This document shows, in pieces, positions 16,698-25,801 of a DNA stretch of 64,000 nt. The stretch's first letter is position 1. Each line of letters begins with the position of its first letter. Origin of the DNA: Haloferax marinisediminis (GTDB lineage Archaea; Halobacteriota; Halobacteria; Halobacteriales; Haloferacaceae); the NCBI RefSeq assembly GCF_009674585.1, contig NZ_WKJP01000001.1, positions 2,666,001 through 2,730,000 of the forward strand, given 5' to 3'. Below the pieces are notes generated by a model that searched no databases, was not told where the DNA came from, and saw only the letters and a program-made list of their open reading frames with translations. Position numbers and translations under genes: made by a program.

Positions 16698-16883
16698 ATG
16701 ACCGACCACGCAGCACCTGAACGGTGGGACGGCACGATCGACGGCAACGGACCGACTGGTCCGACGGGCGCCGAGACGATCGAATCCTACGATATCGACG
16801 GTGGCGTGGTGTTCTATGACGCGATGAACCCACTTGCATGGGTCGAGGCGACACAATCGATGCGCCTCGACGACTGCGCCTAA
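16698..16883 (+). CDS. Small haloarchaeal protein of unknown function
   Basis: The 61-residue protein starts MTDHAAPERWDG and ends with the conserved-looking block ETIESYDIDGGVVFYD followed by NPLAWVEATQSMRLDD. I recall closely similar short proteins in other haloarchaea, annotated only as a domain of unknown function (DUF7331, from memory). It has no membrane segment, no cysteine apart from one near the end, and no catalytic motif. It is divergent from polB with a clear promoter. The function is unknown. Confidence 0.72.
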   Translation: MTDHAAPERWDGTIDGNGPTGPTGAETIESYDIDGGVVFYDAMNPLAWVEATQSMRLDDCA

Positions 16884-16931
16884 TTCGACTGAAGCGGACT
16901 CTTTTTCTTGGCACAGCGTCTCGACGCGAGC

Positions 16932-17459
16932 GTGACGAACGACGAGCGACGCGAGGACGAGTTGGAGACGTCAGACTCGTCTTCCGGGAGCACGCAGAAC
17001 GCAGAGCGGCCTGCTCACGACGTGGCTTCCGGGACCGACCGCGTAAAGCGATGGGCCGACCCAGAGTCCAGATGGGGAAACCCCGAGCGGGACCTCCCCA
17101 AGATTCCTCGCGTCAAGGTTCCGGGTCAGGAAGGCGACGGAAGCCTGAAATCGGAGTTCAGCGACGACGCGCCAGACCTCTCTGCCGACATCGACCCCGA
17201 ACTGTCGCGCCTGTTCTGGGCGAGCGTCCTCCTCGCCAACGTCGGCGTCGCCGGAATCACACTTGGCCCGATGCTCGTCTACTTCCGTGGCCAGTTGTTG
17301 ATTGGCGCGGGTGTGACGGCCCTCGGTATTGGCGCACTCGTTCGCGTCTACTCGATGTATCAAGAGTACAAGGCCACAGACTGGTCGTCCGACGACGACG
17401 AGGAAGCCGAGTCCACCGACGACGATAGCGACACGCCCGACGACGAGCGCAACCGCTAA
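16932..17459 (+). CDS. Acidic membrane protein of unknown function
   Basis: The 175-residue protein has a long charged N-terminus, two adjacent membrane segments (LSRLFWASVLLANVGVAGI and MLVYFRGQLLIGAGVTALGIG) near residues 90-135, and a highly acidic C-terminus ending in DDERNR. I prefer the GTG opening VTNDERREDE over the TTG 24 bases upstream, because a T-rich box sits about 29 bases before the GTG. It resembles uncharacterised haloarchaeal membrane proteins. The next gene follows after 25 bases, so they may share a transcript. Confidence 0.7.
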   Translation: MTNDERREDELETSDSSSGSTQNAERPAHDVASGTDRVKRWADPESRWGNPERDLPKIPRVKVPGQEGDGSLKSEFSDDAPDLSADIDPELSRLFWASVLLANVGVAGITLGPMLVYFRGQLLIGAGVTALGIGALVRVYSMYQEYKATDWSSDDDEEAESTDDDSDTPDDERNR

Positions 17460-17484
17460 CAGTCGCCGACGCCTTGGCCCGACC

Positions 17485-17913
17485 ATGCGTACCGTTCGCG
17501 GGCCCGACGGCCGAACCTACTTGCTCGTCAAACGCTCCAGCGACAGCAGCCGCGTCCGCGACCCGAAGACTGGTGACGAGCGCTACCTGCCGAACGACGA
17601 CCTCGAAGACGTCAGCGGGGAATCGCCGCTCGAAACTGCGGCGCGTGCCGTCCCAGAGTCGGTTCGCCGAATCCTCGTCGCGACGCCGACCGAGCGCGGA
17701 CTGGGCCTCCTCGTCGACCTCGTCGACCGCGGCCCCCTTCCTGTCGTGGACCTCATGGGCGCGTACGACCTCTGCGAGAGCGACCTCCACGGCCTCTTGA
17801 CGGAGTTCCGAATCGCCGGCCTCGTCGAAGAGACGACAGTCTACGGCGAGCGAGGCTACGAGGCGACAGCGGTCGCAAAAGAGGGAATCGAGCGTCTGCG
17901 AGCGAGTGAGTGA
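17485..17913 (+). CDS. Conserved haloarchaeal protein with winged-helix-like fold
   Basis: The 142-residue protein begins MRTVRGPDGRTYLLVKRSSDSS, a beta-rich N-terminal unit with RDPKTGDERYLPNDDLE. A C-terminal helical part follows that looks like a winged helix: RRILVATPTERGLGLLVDLVDRG, LMGAYDLCESDLHGLLTEFRIAGLVEE, then YGERGYEATAVAKEGIERL. It may bind DNA or read a small molecule, but no family function is known to me (I recall DUF7346 for similar sequences). The start at ATG 17485 is clear because everything upstream in frame belongs to the preceding gene in another frame. It converges on rad50, with a 21-base gap. Confidence 0.78.
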   Translation: MRTVRGPDGRTYLLVKRSSDSSRVRDPKTGDERYLPNDDLEDVSGESPLETAARAVPESVRRILVATPTERGLGLLVDLVDRGPLPVVDLMGAYDLCESDLHGLLTEFRIAGLVEETTVYGERGYEATAVAKEGIERLRASE

Positions 17914-17934
17914 GGACGGAGACGTTCAGACCGC

Positions 17935-20616
17935 TCAGTCGTCGGCGAGGGCGCTCGCGAGGTCAGGCGCGTCCGTTCGCTCGACAGACGAGCGGTTCGT
18001 CGTCGGGTTCTTTTCGACGCGGACGAGGTCGTCTGCCGCTCCGACGAGTTCGTTGTCGTGGCTGACGATGAGAATCTGTTTGACACCACGGGTCTGCATG
18101 TCTTCGACGAGGTCGACCAAGCGTGAGACGTGGCCGTCGTCGAGGAAGACGGTCGGTTCGTCGAGGATGAGCGGCGGCAGTGGGGCGGCGCCGTCGATAC
18201 CCTCCGCGAGGAGTCGATAGATTGCACACCGAAGACTGAGGTTGAACAGCGCACGCTCCCCGCCGGACAACTGCTCGGGTTCGAGCGCCGTGCCGTCCTT
18301 CTGGAAGACGGTGAGGCCGTACTCGCCGTCGAGACGGATACGTGAGTACGCGTCGTTCGCGTAGACGAGGTCGAACGTCTCGTTGAGCATCCGTTCGAGC
18401 ACCTCGACGTTCCGCTGGCGAAGGTCCGCTCGGAGGTCACCGTACGTCGATTCGAGCGTCGACACCTCGTCGTGGAGGGAGTCGAGCGCACCGACTCGCT
18501 CGGCGAGGCTGTCGCGTCGTTCGCGGAGTTCTTCCAACCGTTCGAGGTCCGACTGGACGCCACCAATCTGACTCTGCAGGTCGTCGCGCTGGTCTCGCAG
18601 TTGGGGGAGTACGTCGGTTTCGACCTTGTCGAGGTACTCCGCGGCGTTCTGCTTGCGTTTCTTGGCGGACTCGACTGCGTCTTCGTCGACTGCCTCCCGG
18701 AGTTCCTTCCGCCGAGTTTTCCGGTCTTGGAGGTGTTCTCGTCGCTCGCGGTTGACGTCGGCGAGCGTCTCGCGCTTCTCGCGAAGTCGCTCTTGTGTGT
18801 CGACCGTGTCGTCACGTCGCTCGACGAGTGACTCGACACGGTCCAGTCGCTCACGGCGGGTTTCGAGCGCGTCGAGGTCCGCTTCGAGGTCTTCGACCGT
18901 CGATTCGACAGTCTCGGCACGGTCGGTCTGCGTCGTCGCTGCCTCGCGTTTCGTAGACGCCTCCTCGACGAGTTCGGCGGCTGCCTCTCGCTTTTCTGTA
19001 ACTGCCTCGCGGCGTGAATCGACCGTCGTCTCGCGGTCTTCGATGCGTTCGTCGAGATGTTCGAGTCGGTCGGAGAGCGTGTCGGCGCGGGTCTCGGCTT
19101 CCACGAGTCGCTCTGCTCGCTCGACTGCTGCGTCGAGGTCTTCGACCGTCGATTCGAGTTCGTCTCGCTCGTTTTCGAGTGACTCGACTTCGGCAGAACG
19201 GTCGCCGATGGCATCGACGTGTGGCGACCCCTCGACTGCTTGCCCACACTCGGGACACTTGCCAGCGTCGCGGAGCGCCTCGGCCTCGGCCAGTCGTTCG
19301 CGTGCGTTCTTCAGTTCTGTCTCGGTCTCCGCGAGCGATTCGCGGGCCTCCGAGCGGTCACGCCGTCGTTCTTCGAGGAGAGCCGCCGCCGACCCACGGT
19401 CGACGGGCGCATCGGCGAATCGGTCATCGATGTCTTCGAGCGACGACTCGATGGTCGTCCGTTTCTTGCGGAAGGATTCGAGTTCAGCTGCCGCTTCGTC
19501 CGCGGCCGTCTCGTCTGCCTCGGCAGCATCTCGTTTCTCTTTCGCGCGCGCTTCGAGGTCCGCGGCACGTTCTTCGAGGCGTTCCGCCTGCGTGGCGAGG
19601 GCCTGAGCCTGCTGTCGTGACTCGGATAGCTCCTCGCGAATCTCGGATTCGCGCTCGGCGAGTGCCTCCCGACGGGCGTCTATCGACGCTTCGGTGGCGT
19701 CGTCGAGGTCTGTCTCCGTCAGTGCGGTCTCGATTTCGTCGTCAAGGTCACCGAGTTTCCCGTCGAGGTCATGGATTTGCTCGGTGAGTTTGTCACGCTG
19801 TGCTTCGTCCGCCGCGACCTTCGACTGGAGGTCTTCGATGGTCGATTCGACCTCCACGAGGCGCTCTCGCTTCTCGGCGTGTTCGTCCAGCGTCGACTGC
19901 GCTGCATCGAGCGTCGATTTCGCCTTGTCGCGTTGTGCTTCGTAGTTCGAGAGCTTCTCGTCGACCTCGGCGAGTTCGGATTCGAGCGCGTTGAGTCGCG
20001 CGTGGAGGTCTTCGTCTTCTTTGGCCGCGATTTGTGACTCGATATCTTCGAGGACGCTCCGCTTGCTCGTCAGCACGTCTTCGACACCCAGACGGGCGTT
20101 ACCGGCCCGTTCTCGGTACTCTTCGAGTTTCCCGAGTTGGAGCAGGTCGTCTATCATGTCCTGTCGCTGGGCCGGCGAGGCGTTGATGAGTTTGTTGACC
20201 TCGCCCTGCTGGACGTACGCGCAGTTGACGAACGCCTCGGCGTCCATCCGGAGGAGCGACGCGACGTGTCGCCGGACGTCTCGCGCCCCTTCGACGGTCC
20301 CGTCTGGCCCTTCGAGGACACACTTCGCGGTGGTCGCTCGCTCACCGGAGATGCGGATGCGGCGCTCGATACGGTACGTGCCGCCGTCGTGGACGAATTC
20401 GAGTTCGATTTCGGCGTCGTCCTCGCCAGTCGTCACGACGTCTTCGAGGGTTCCGGAGAGCGCTTTCGACCCGTACAGTGCGAAGAAGCACGCTTCGAGG
20501 AGCGACGACTTTCCGCTGCCGTTGACGCCGTGGATGACGGTGACGCCGTCGCGGACGTCCAGTTCGGCGTCGTCGTACGGCTTGAAGTTCCGGAGGGAAA
20601 CGTGAGTGAACCTCAT
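17935..20616 (-). CDS. rad50: DNA double-strand break repair ATPase Rad50
   Basis: The 893-residue protein is the SMC-like ATPase of the Mre11-Rad50 complex. It has an N-terminal Walker A ([15 protein letters not shown]), two long heptad-rich coiled coils, and the zinc hook CPEC in [11 protein letters not shown] near residue 440. The signature [15 protein letters not shown] and Walker B ([16 protein letters not shown]) lie at the C-terminus. The coiled coil is rich in Glu/Arg, as expected in a halophile. The start overlaps the mre11 stop by 4 bases (ATGA), so the two are translationally coupled. It acts at broken DNA ends to tether and process them. Confidence 0.97.
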   Translation of the reverse strand: MRFTHVSLRNFKPYDDAELDVRDGVTVIHGVNGSGKSSLLEACFFALYGSKALSGTLEDVVTTGEDDAEIELEFVHDGGTYRIERRIRISGERATTAKCVLEGPDGTVEGARDVRRHVASLLRMDAEAFVNCAYVQQGEVNKLINASPAQRQDMIDDLLQLGKLEEYRERAGNARLGVEDVLTSKRSVLEDIESQIAAKEDEDLHARLNALESELAEVDEKLSNYEAQRDKAKSTLDAAQSTLDEHAEKRERLVEVESTIEDLQSKVAADEAQRDKLTEQIHDLDGKLGDLDDEIETALTETDLDDATEASIDARREALAERESEIREELSESRQQAQALATQAERLEERAADLEARAKEKRDAAEADETAADEAAAELESFRKKRTTIESSLEDIDDRFADAPVDRGSAAALLEERRRDRSEARESLAETETELKNARERLAEAEALRDAGKCPECGQAVEGSPHVDAIGDRSAEVESLENERDELESTVEDLDAAVERAERLVEAETRADTLSDRLEHLDERIEDRETTVDSRREAVTEKREAAAELVEEASTKREAATTQTDRAETVESTVEDLEADLDALETRRERLDRVESLVERRDDTVDTQERLREKRETLADVNRERREHLQDRKTRRKELREAVDEDAVESAKKRKQNAAEYLDKVETDVLPQLRDQRDDLQSQIGGVQSDLERLEELRERRDSLAERVGALDSLHDEVSTLESTYGDLRADLRQRNVEVLERMLNETFDLVYANDAYSRIRLDGEYGLTVFQKDGTALEPEQLSGGERALFNLSLRCAIYRLLAEGIDGAAPLPPLILDEPTVFLDDGHVSRLVDLVEDMQTRGVKQILIVSHDNELVGAADDLVRVEKNPTTNRSSVERTDAPDLASALADD

Positions 20617-22052
20617 GCGAAATCACCCAGCGAACTGTCTCGGGCCGGTTCGGGGTCTGACTCGGATTCGGAGGTCACTTCGTCGGTCGCCGCTTCGTCA
20701 GTTTCCGCTTTGTCTGTTACTGGTTCGTCAGTTGCCGCTTCGTTGGTTGCAGCTTCGTCGGTGGTCGGCTGCTCCGACGCTGCCGTGGTCGATTCTGTCA
20801 CAGTGTCAGTTTCAGTCGGTGGTTCTGGTTCGGTCGGTGACTCCGACTCTGTCGGTGGTTCAGTCGACGGCTCCGGTTTCGTCGACGGTCCCGATTCGGT
20901 GTCAGTCGGTTCGCTGTCGTCGGAGTCTGTCTGAGCGGCGACGAACGCACCGGGGTCGTCGTCGAGGAGCGAGGCGACGCGTTCGCGTACTTTGTCGCGG
21001 ACGTTCGAGTCGGCCACTTTGCTCGCGCGGACCGTCTCGTCCACGTCGAGTGCGGCGGTCGAGAGACCCATCTCGCGGACTCTCTCGCGCACTGCCTCGT
21101 CCGGGTCGGCAAACGACACGTCGACCGAGAGTTCTGCCTCGGTGTCGATGTCGCGGCGGTCGTTGACTCGGGCGACGAGTGCGCCCTGTTCGACGGCGAA
21201 CGACTCGACTGCGGCAGGCGTCACCGATTCGCCGTCGCCGTTCAGGTCGACGATGACAACGGCGTCTTCGAGGTCGAACTCACGGAGGCGCTGTCGAACG
21301 CGTTCGATACCTTCGTCGCCAGAGAGGTCGACGTCGATGAACTCGAACGAGCGAGTTTCGAGGGTTCGCCGACGGATATCCACGGTTCCCGCGTCGAACG
21401 TGACGAGGTTGTATCCGCGCGGGTCGCGTTCGCTCGCGCTCGCGCGCTCGGTCGACCCACAGTAGGTCACCCACGTGCCGTCGAGGTCCACCTGGTCGGG
21501 GACGTGGTTGTCGCCGAGGAGCATCGCGTCGAACTCGACGTTCGACTCGTCGAGGACCGTCTCGGTCTCCCAATCAGCGTGTGCGAAGGGAGTGAACAGG
21601 CCGTGTGCGACGAGGGCCGCGTGCGACGTGTCGTGTGGTTCGAAGTGGTAGTCGAGGTCGTCTCGGCGGGAGCGCGGAACGTGGTCGAGTCCGTAGAAGG
21701 CCACGTCGCCGAGGACGTAGGGGTCGCTCCCGAGCCGAGTCGCCAAACCGAGGCGCTCGAAGAGGTCCAGCCACTGGCCTCCGCGCGTCGACTCGTGGTT
21801 CCCGACGATAGCGAGGAACGGAATCTCTGCATCGTCGAGGCGGCGGAGCGCGGCGAGGGTCCCGAGGAGGTCGGGGAGTTCGGGGCGGCGGTCGTGGTAG
21901 AGGTCGCCCGCGTGGACGACGGCGTCCACCTCCTCCGAAATCGCGTCCGCGACGACCTGTTCGAAGGCGTCGAGGAAGTCCTGACGGCGCTCCGGCGAAT
22001 GGTACTGCTGGTACCCAATGTGGGTGTCGCCGGTGTGTATCACCCGTGTCAT
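20613..22052 (-). CDS. mre11: DNA double-strand break repair nuclease Mre11
   Basis: The 479-residue protein is the nuclease partner of Rad50. The phosphoesterase motifs are GDTHIGY near residue 8, [18 protein letters not shown] and AHGLFTPF with LGDNHVPD further on. A C-terminal extension of about 100 residues is built from Thr/Glu/Asp/Pro/Ala-rich imperfect repeats of the type TDEAATDE and ends SSLGDFA. Upstream, a 124-residue protein overlaps by 4 bases, and downstream rad50 overlaps by 4 bases, giving a tight three-gene operon. The tail is likely disordered. Confidence 0.96.
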   Translation of the reverse strand: MTRVIHTGDTHIGYQQYHSPERRQDFLDAFEQVVADAISEEVDAVVHAGDLYHDRRPELPDLLGTLAALRRLDDAEIPFLAIVGNHESTRGGQWLDLFERLGLATRLGSDPYVLGDVAFYGLDHVPRSRRDDLDYHFEPHDTSHAALVAHGLFTPFAHADWETETVLDESNVEFDAMLLGDNHVPDQVDLDGTWVTYCGSTERASASERDPRGYNLVTFDAGTVDIRRRTLETRSFEFIDVDLSGDEGIERVRQRLREFDLEDAVVIVDLNGDGESVTPAAVESFAVEQGALVARVNDRRDIDTEAELSVDVSFADPDEAVRERVREMGLSTAALDVDETVRASKVADSNVRDKVRERVASLLDDDPGAFVAAQTDSDDSEPTDTESGPSTKPEPSTEPPTESESPTEPEPPTETDTVTESTTAASEQPTTDEAATNEAATDEPVTDKAETDEAATDEVTSESESDPEPARDSSLGDFA

Positions 22053-22423
22053 CTGTCAGGAGGTTCGCCACCCCCGCTGAAAACGGTTGTGCGACCGGAG
22101 TGAAAGTGGTCGCCCACGGACGACGTTGTCGATTCAGTGGAGTCGAGTGACGTACGAAGGCAAGAGAGGTCTCGAAGGAGCGACCGACCGACGCGCGCAC
22201 AGTGGTGTCCTTCACGGGTTGCCGTGCCGACTGCCCGACGTAGTCGCACCTCTCCACCTGCGTCGAGGAACTGCGCCGCAGTAGAGACGTCGGAAAACGC
22301 AGCGCGCGCGTCGGCGATGATGGATTCGAACGCGTCTCGGTCAGAAGTATCGTCGGGGTCGGCGAGTGCGGCGAGTGCGCGGCCGACGACCGCAGGGTCA
22401 GGTCCGGGGGTGGGGTCGGGCAT
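22049..22423 (-). CDS. Small protein of unknown function, first gene of the mre11-rad50 operon
   Basis: The 124-residue protein starts MPDPTPGPDPAVVGRALAAL and has helical stretches (FESIIADARAAFSDVSTAAQFLDAGGEVRLRRAVG) but no recognised catalytic motif. Its end is rich in Ser/Thr/Gly and may be disordered. Its stop codon overlaps the mre11 start by 4 bases, so it is co-translated with Mre11 and probably conserved in this position. A role as an accessory factor for the repair complex is inferred only from the coupling. Confidence 0.7.
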   Translation of the reverse strand: MPDPTPGPDPAVVGRALAALADPDDTSDRDAFESIIADARAAFSDVSTAAQFLDAGGEVRLRRAVGTATREGHHCARVGRSLLRDLSCLRTSLDSTESTTSSVGDHFHSGRTTVFSGGGEPPDR

Positions 22424-22449
22424 AGGCCCGTCTGGGCCCGTCTTCGGGT

Positions 22450-22719
22450 TTAAATGTTGAGTGTGTAGAGACGCTTTCGTGCGTCAGAGAACGAAAATCG
22501 GGAGTCGACCGCGCCTTCCTCTTCGAGTCGGGAGAGCGCGTAGCGAACCGTCCGTGGGGGAAGAAGCGACTCTTCGGCGATTTCGCTCTGAGTGAGCGTG
22601 TCTTCGTAGTCGAGTATCTTCGCGACCAACTTCGCACTCGGGGGCATGTCGCGAACCGCGGCCCACCGGTCTTCAGTTTGTGGCTCGGATTCTCGTTCGA
22701 CCGCTTCGGTGGTGCTCAT
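22450..22719 (-). CDS. Winged-helix transcription regulator (MarR-like)
   Basis: The 89-residue protein consists almost only of a winged-helix domain: PPSAKLVAKILDYEDTLTQSEIAEE, then the recognition helix LPPRTVRYALSRLEEEGAVDSRFS and a beta wing ending KRLYTLNI. The N-terminal 25 residues are acidic. Small proteins of this type are common haloarchaeal DNA-binding proteins. It lies upstream of the mre11 operon on the same strand, 26 bases before it, and divergent from PAN, with an A/T-rich intergenic region that could hold its targets. Confidence 0.85.
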   Translation of the reverse strand: MSTTEAVERESEPQTEDRWAAVRDMPPSAKLVAKILDYEDTLTQSEIAEESLLPPRTVRYALSRLEEEGAVDSRFSFSDARKRLYTLNI

Positions 22720-22864
22720 CGTATCTATCCACAGGCAATGCTATTAGATAATATTTGCTATCCTGTTTTATTACTCTTGAGAATATGTGTGACGCACGTC
22801 AGACTCGTCATCTCAGTAGATAGACGCCTCATAGCCGGCGAATCCCTCATACACCCGAAGCCTC

Positions 22865-22870
22865 TTATGA
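22865..22870 (+). promoter_or_regulatory. TATA-like box of the PAN gene
   Basis: TTATGA lies about 25 bases before the PAN start codon, the distance expected for a leaderless haloarchaeal transcript. No ribosome-binding site is present between it and the ATG. Confidence 0.5.
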
Positions 22871-22891
22871 GCCTGTGCCCTATCCCGCCTG

Positions 22892-24109
22892 ATGACCGAC
22901 ACTGTGGACGACGTCGACCTACCGTACGACAAGGATTCGGCGTCGCAGCAGGAGAAGATCACCGCCCTTCAAGAGCGGCTCGAAGTTCTCGAAACGCAGA
23001 ACGAGGAGATGCGCGATAAACTCCTCGACGCAAACGCAGAGAACAACAAGTATCAGCAGAAGCTCGAGCGTCTTACTCACGAGAACAAGAAGCTCAAGCA
23101 GTCGCCGCTTTTCGTTGCGACGGTGCAGGAAATCACCGACGAGGGGGTCATCATCAAGCAGCATGGTAACAACCAAGAGGCCCTCACCGAGGTGACTGAC
23201 GAGATGCGCGAGCAGTTAGAACCTGACGCGCGTGTCGCTGTGAACAACTCTCTGTCTATCGTAAAGCGACTCGACAAGGAAACAGACGTCCGGGCACGCG
23301 TCATGCAAGTCGAGCACAGCCCCGATGTGACCTACGAGGACATCGGTGGACTCGAAGAGCAGATGCAAGAGGTCCGCGAGACCGTCGAGATGCCGCTCGA
23401 CCGTCCCGAGATGTTCGAGAAGGTGGGTATCGACCCGCCGGCTGGCGTGCTCCTCTACGGCCCGCCGGGTACCGGGAAGACGATGCTGGCGAAGGCCGTC
23501 GCGAACCAGACGAACGCTTCGTTCATCAAGATGGCCGGGTCCGAACTGGTGCACAAGTTCATCGGTGAGGGCGCGAAACTCGTCCGCGACCTGTTCGAGG
23601 TCGCCCGCGAGAACGAACCGGCCGTCATCTTCATCGACGAAATCGACGCCATCGCATCCAAGCGGACCGACTCGAAGACCTCCGGCGACGCCGAGGTCCA
23701 GCGGACGATGATGCAACTCCTCGCCGAGATGGACGGCTTCGACGAGCGCGGAAACATCCGCCTCATCGCGGCGACCAACCGCTTCGACATGCTCGACCCC
23801 GCGATTCTCCGCCCCGGCCGGTTCGACCGCCTCATCGAGGTGCCCAAGCCGAACGAGGACGGACGTGAGATTATCTTCAAGATTCACACGCGGAAGATGA
23901 ACGTCTCCGACGACGTGGACTTCAGAGAACTCGCCGAACTCGCCGAGGACGCGTCCGGTGCCGACGTCAAGGCAATCTGTACGGAAGCCGGGATGTTCGC
24001 CATCCGCGACGACCGCACGGAAATCTTCATGCAGGACTTCCTCGACGCCTGGGAGAAGATTCAGAAAGAAGCAGAAGACACAGAATCCGTCTCGCGCGCG
24101 TTCGCCTGA
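22892..24109 (+). CDS. pan: Proteasome-activating nucleotidase (PAN)
   Basis: The 405-residue AAA+ ATPase unfolds substrates for the 20S proteasome. It has an N-terminal coiled coil (residues 15-75, EKITALQERLEVLETQNEEM and on), an OB domain, and one AAA+ module. Walker A is GPPGTGKTMLA, Walker B is VIFIDEIDAI, sensor-1 is LIAATNR and the arginine finger region is LRPGRFDR. Length is normal. The C-terminus reads VSRAFA, so a canonical HbYX tail (hydrophobic-Tyr-any), used by PAN to open the proteasome gate, is not evident. The gene stands alone. Confidence 0.96.
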   Translation: MTDTVDDVDLPYDKDSASQQEKITALQERLEVLETQNEEMRDKLLDANAENNKYQQKLERLTHENKKLKQSPLFVATVQEITDEGVIIKQHGNNQEALTEVTDEMREQLEPDARVAVNNSLSIVKRLDKETDVRARVMQVEHSPDVTYEDIGGLEEQMQEVRETVEMPLDRPEMFEKVGIDPPAGVLLYGPPGTGKTMLAKAVANQTNASFIKMAGSELVHKFIGEGAKLVRDLFEVARENEPAVIFIDEIDAIASKRTDSKTSGDAEVQRTMMQLLAEMDGFDERGNIRLIAATNRFDMLDPAILRPGRFDRLIEVPKPNEDGREIIFKIHTRKMNVSDDVDFRELAELAEDASGADVKAICTEAGMFAIRDDRTEIFMQDFLDAWEKIQKEAEDTESVSRAFA

Positions 24110-24172
24110 CCGGCGTTCTGCGCTCCGAGAAGGGACCACACAGTCTTTTCACAGACCGACGCCCGCGAGTGA

Positions 24173-24307
24173 TTACGCCGCGAAGGCGATGTAGGGGAGG
24201 ACGAACAGGACGACGAACATTGCAGTGAGGATGATACCGTATCCAGCGAGCGTCGCGGCCGCGGTCACCCACGCTTCGCGCCGGCCGGGAAGGTCGATAG
24301 CAGACAT
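24173..24307 (-). CDS. 44-residue single-span membrane protein
   Basis: The short frame encodes MSAIDLPGRREAWVTAAATL followed by one hydrophobic helix through GYGIILTAMFVVLFVLPYIA to the end. The charged N-terminus suggests that it faces the cytosol. A TATA-like TTTATCA (reverse complement of 24331-24337) lies about 27 bases upstream of the ATG, which supports a real leaderless gene. The function is unknown. It is easy to miss because the apparent frame extends further upstream. Confidence 0.68.
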   Translation of the reverse strand: MSAIDLPGRREAWVTAAATLAGYGIILTAMFVVLFVLPYIAFAA

Positions 24308-24421
24308 AGTCGTCTGCTCACGGTCGTAGATGATAAATCGTTGGACTCCGGAGTCGCCTCGGCCGGTGACTTGGTCGCCGGAACCCGAACGACTGAAACC
24401 GACCGGGTCGCACCCACAGAT

Positions 24422-25105
24422 ATGGGCACGCCACTCGACACCCGCACGGCGCAAGCCGAAGAAGTCCTCGACCGACTCTACGAGGAGTACCCCGATACGA
24501 CCATCTCTCTCACCTATTCGAACCGTCTCGAACTCCTCATCGCCGTCATGCTCTCTGCGCAGTGTACCGACGAGCGCGTCAACAAGGTCACCGCAGAGTT
24601 GTTCGCAAAGTACGACTCAGCCGAGGACTACGCCGACGCCGACCAAGAGGAGTTGGCCGAAGACATCAACTCCATCACCTACTACAACAACAAGGCGAAA
24701 TACATCCGCAGCGCGTGCGCGGACATACTCGAAAAGCACGACGGTGAGGTTCCGGACACGATGTCCGAACTCACCGAGCTCGCCGGCGTCGGCCGGAAGA
24801 CTGCGAACGTCGTCCTCCAACACGGGCACGACATCGTCGAGGGAATCGTCGTCGACACGCACGTCCAGCGCCTCTCGCGCCGACTTGGCCTCACCGAAGA
24901 GGAGTACCCCGAAAAAATCGAAACAGACCTCATGCCTGTCGTCCCCGAGACAGACTGGCAGCAGTTCACCCACCTGTTCATCAGTCACGGCCGCGCAGTC
25001 TGTGACGCCCGCAACCCAGACTGTGACGCGTGCGCGCTCGAAGATATCTGTCCGTCGTCGAAACTCGACCACGACGTCGACCTCGCCAGCGGCGACGAGT
25101 GGTAA
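24422..25105 (+). CDS. nth: Endonuclease III
   Basis: The 227-residue DNA glycosylase/AP lyase removes oxidised pyrimidines. The helix-hairpin-helix is ELAGVGRKTANVVL, with the catalytic lysine as the K of GRKT. The catalytic aspartate is in VVDTHVQRL. The C-terminal four-cysteine [4Fe-4S] site is C-x6-C-x2-C-x5-C (CDARNPDCDACALEDIC). I chose the ATG at MGTPLDTR; the in-frame ATG 81 bases upstream overlaps the promoter of the divergent small gene. The cluster links this enzyme to the Suf system. Confidence 0.95.
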   Translation: MGTPLDTRTAQAEEVLDRLYEEYPDTTISLTYSNRLELLIAVMLSAQCTDERVNKVTAELFAKYDSAEDYADADQEELAEDINSITYYNNKAKYIRSACADILEKHDGEVPDTMSELTELAGVGRKTANVVLQHGHDIVEGIVVDTHVQRLSRRLGLTEEEYPEKIETDLMPVVPETDWQQFTHLFISHGRAVCDARNPDCDACALEDICPSSKLDHDVDLASGDEW

Positions 25106-25129
25106 GAGAGAGGGAGACGAGCAGAGACC

Positions 25130-25612
25130 TTAGACGAGCAGATACCCCGTGACGTATCGGTACACGCCGAGAAGCCACGCGAGGAACCAGAAGATGACGT
25201 ACCCGAACACGCCAATTCGGAGGCGGCCACGCCACGCACCCATGTTCTCGTGGAGGTCGTCGAGTGAGACTGTCGGGTCTGGATTACGGTAGAGGTCCGC
25301 TTCCCACTTCGCTTGGAAGATGCGGACGATACCGGTGAGTGCGAAGACGAGCATCGCGTACGCCTGCAGGCCGAGGATGGCGTGCAGGGCGCTCAGCCCG
25401 TTCAACTGTTGGAGCAGTCGCGGCATCATCCACGTGACGACCGGGACCGTGTTCAAGACGAGCCCCGGGAAGATGACCTTCAGGTGGTACACGAGAACGT
25501 CCCACGACACCGTCTCGGCGTCTATCATAATCCACGCACCGTAGAGGTAGAACGGAAGACTGGCCGTGACGGTGAGCGCGGCGAGGGTGGCGAGGGTCGT
25601 CTCGTCTGCCAT
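25130..25612 (-). CDS. Four-span membrane protein at the edge of the cytochrome b cluster
   Basis: The 160-residue protein has about four membrane segments: LATLAALTVTASLPFYLYGA, LKVIFPGLVLNTVPVVTWM, ILGLQAYAMLVFALTGIVRI and a last one around FGYVIFWFLAWLLGVY. Conserved-looking His and Arg/Trp residues sit near the membrane faces (VYHLKVIFPG, ALHAILGLQ), as in haem- or quinone-associated proteins, but no motif proves this. I recall similar haloarchaeal proteins as DUF7321. It is divergent from the acidic membrane protein gene that begins the cytochrome cluster. Shared function with that cluster is an inference from position. Confidence 0.72.
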   Translation of the reverse strand: MADETTLATLAALTVTASLPFYLYGAWIMIDAETVSWDVLVYHLKVIFPGLVLNTVPVVTWMMPRLLQQLNGLSALHAILGLQAYAMLVFALTGIVRIFQAKWEADLYRNPDPTVSLDDLHENMGAWRGRLRIGVFGYVIFWFLAWLLGVYRYVTGYLLV

Positions 25613-25801
25613 CGCCCGCCGTTAGCACGCGGGCGGCGTAAATGGACCGATGCACGCACGCACGTTCGAGCGCTAGACCAGTGTCGTGGGATGACTCAGT
25701 GAGTGGCTGCCCCAGTATACCGGGTGGATGGGGCCTCCGCGGGTCGGTCCAATCGACTCGGGGTCGGAACACGTTTACCGACCAAGGTCCTACTTCCGCC
25801 G

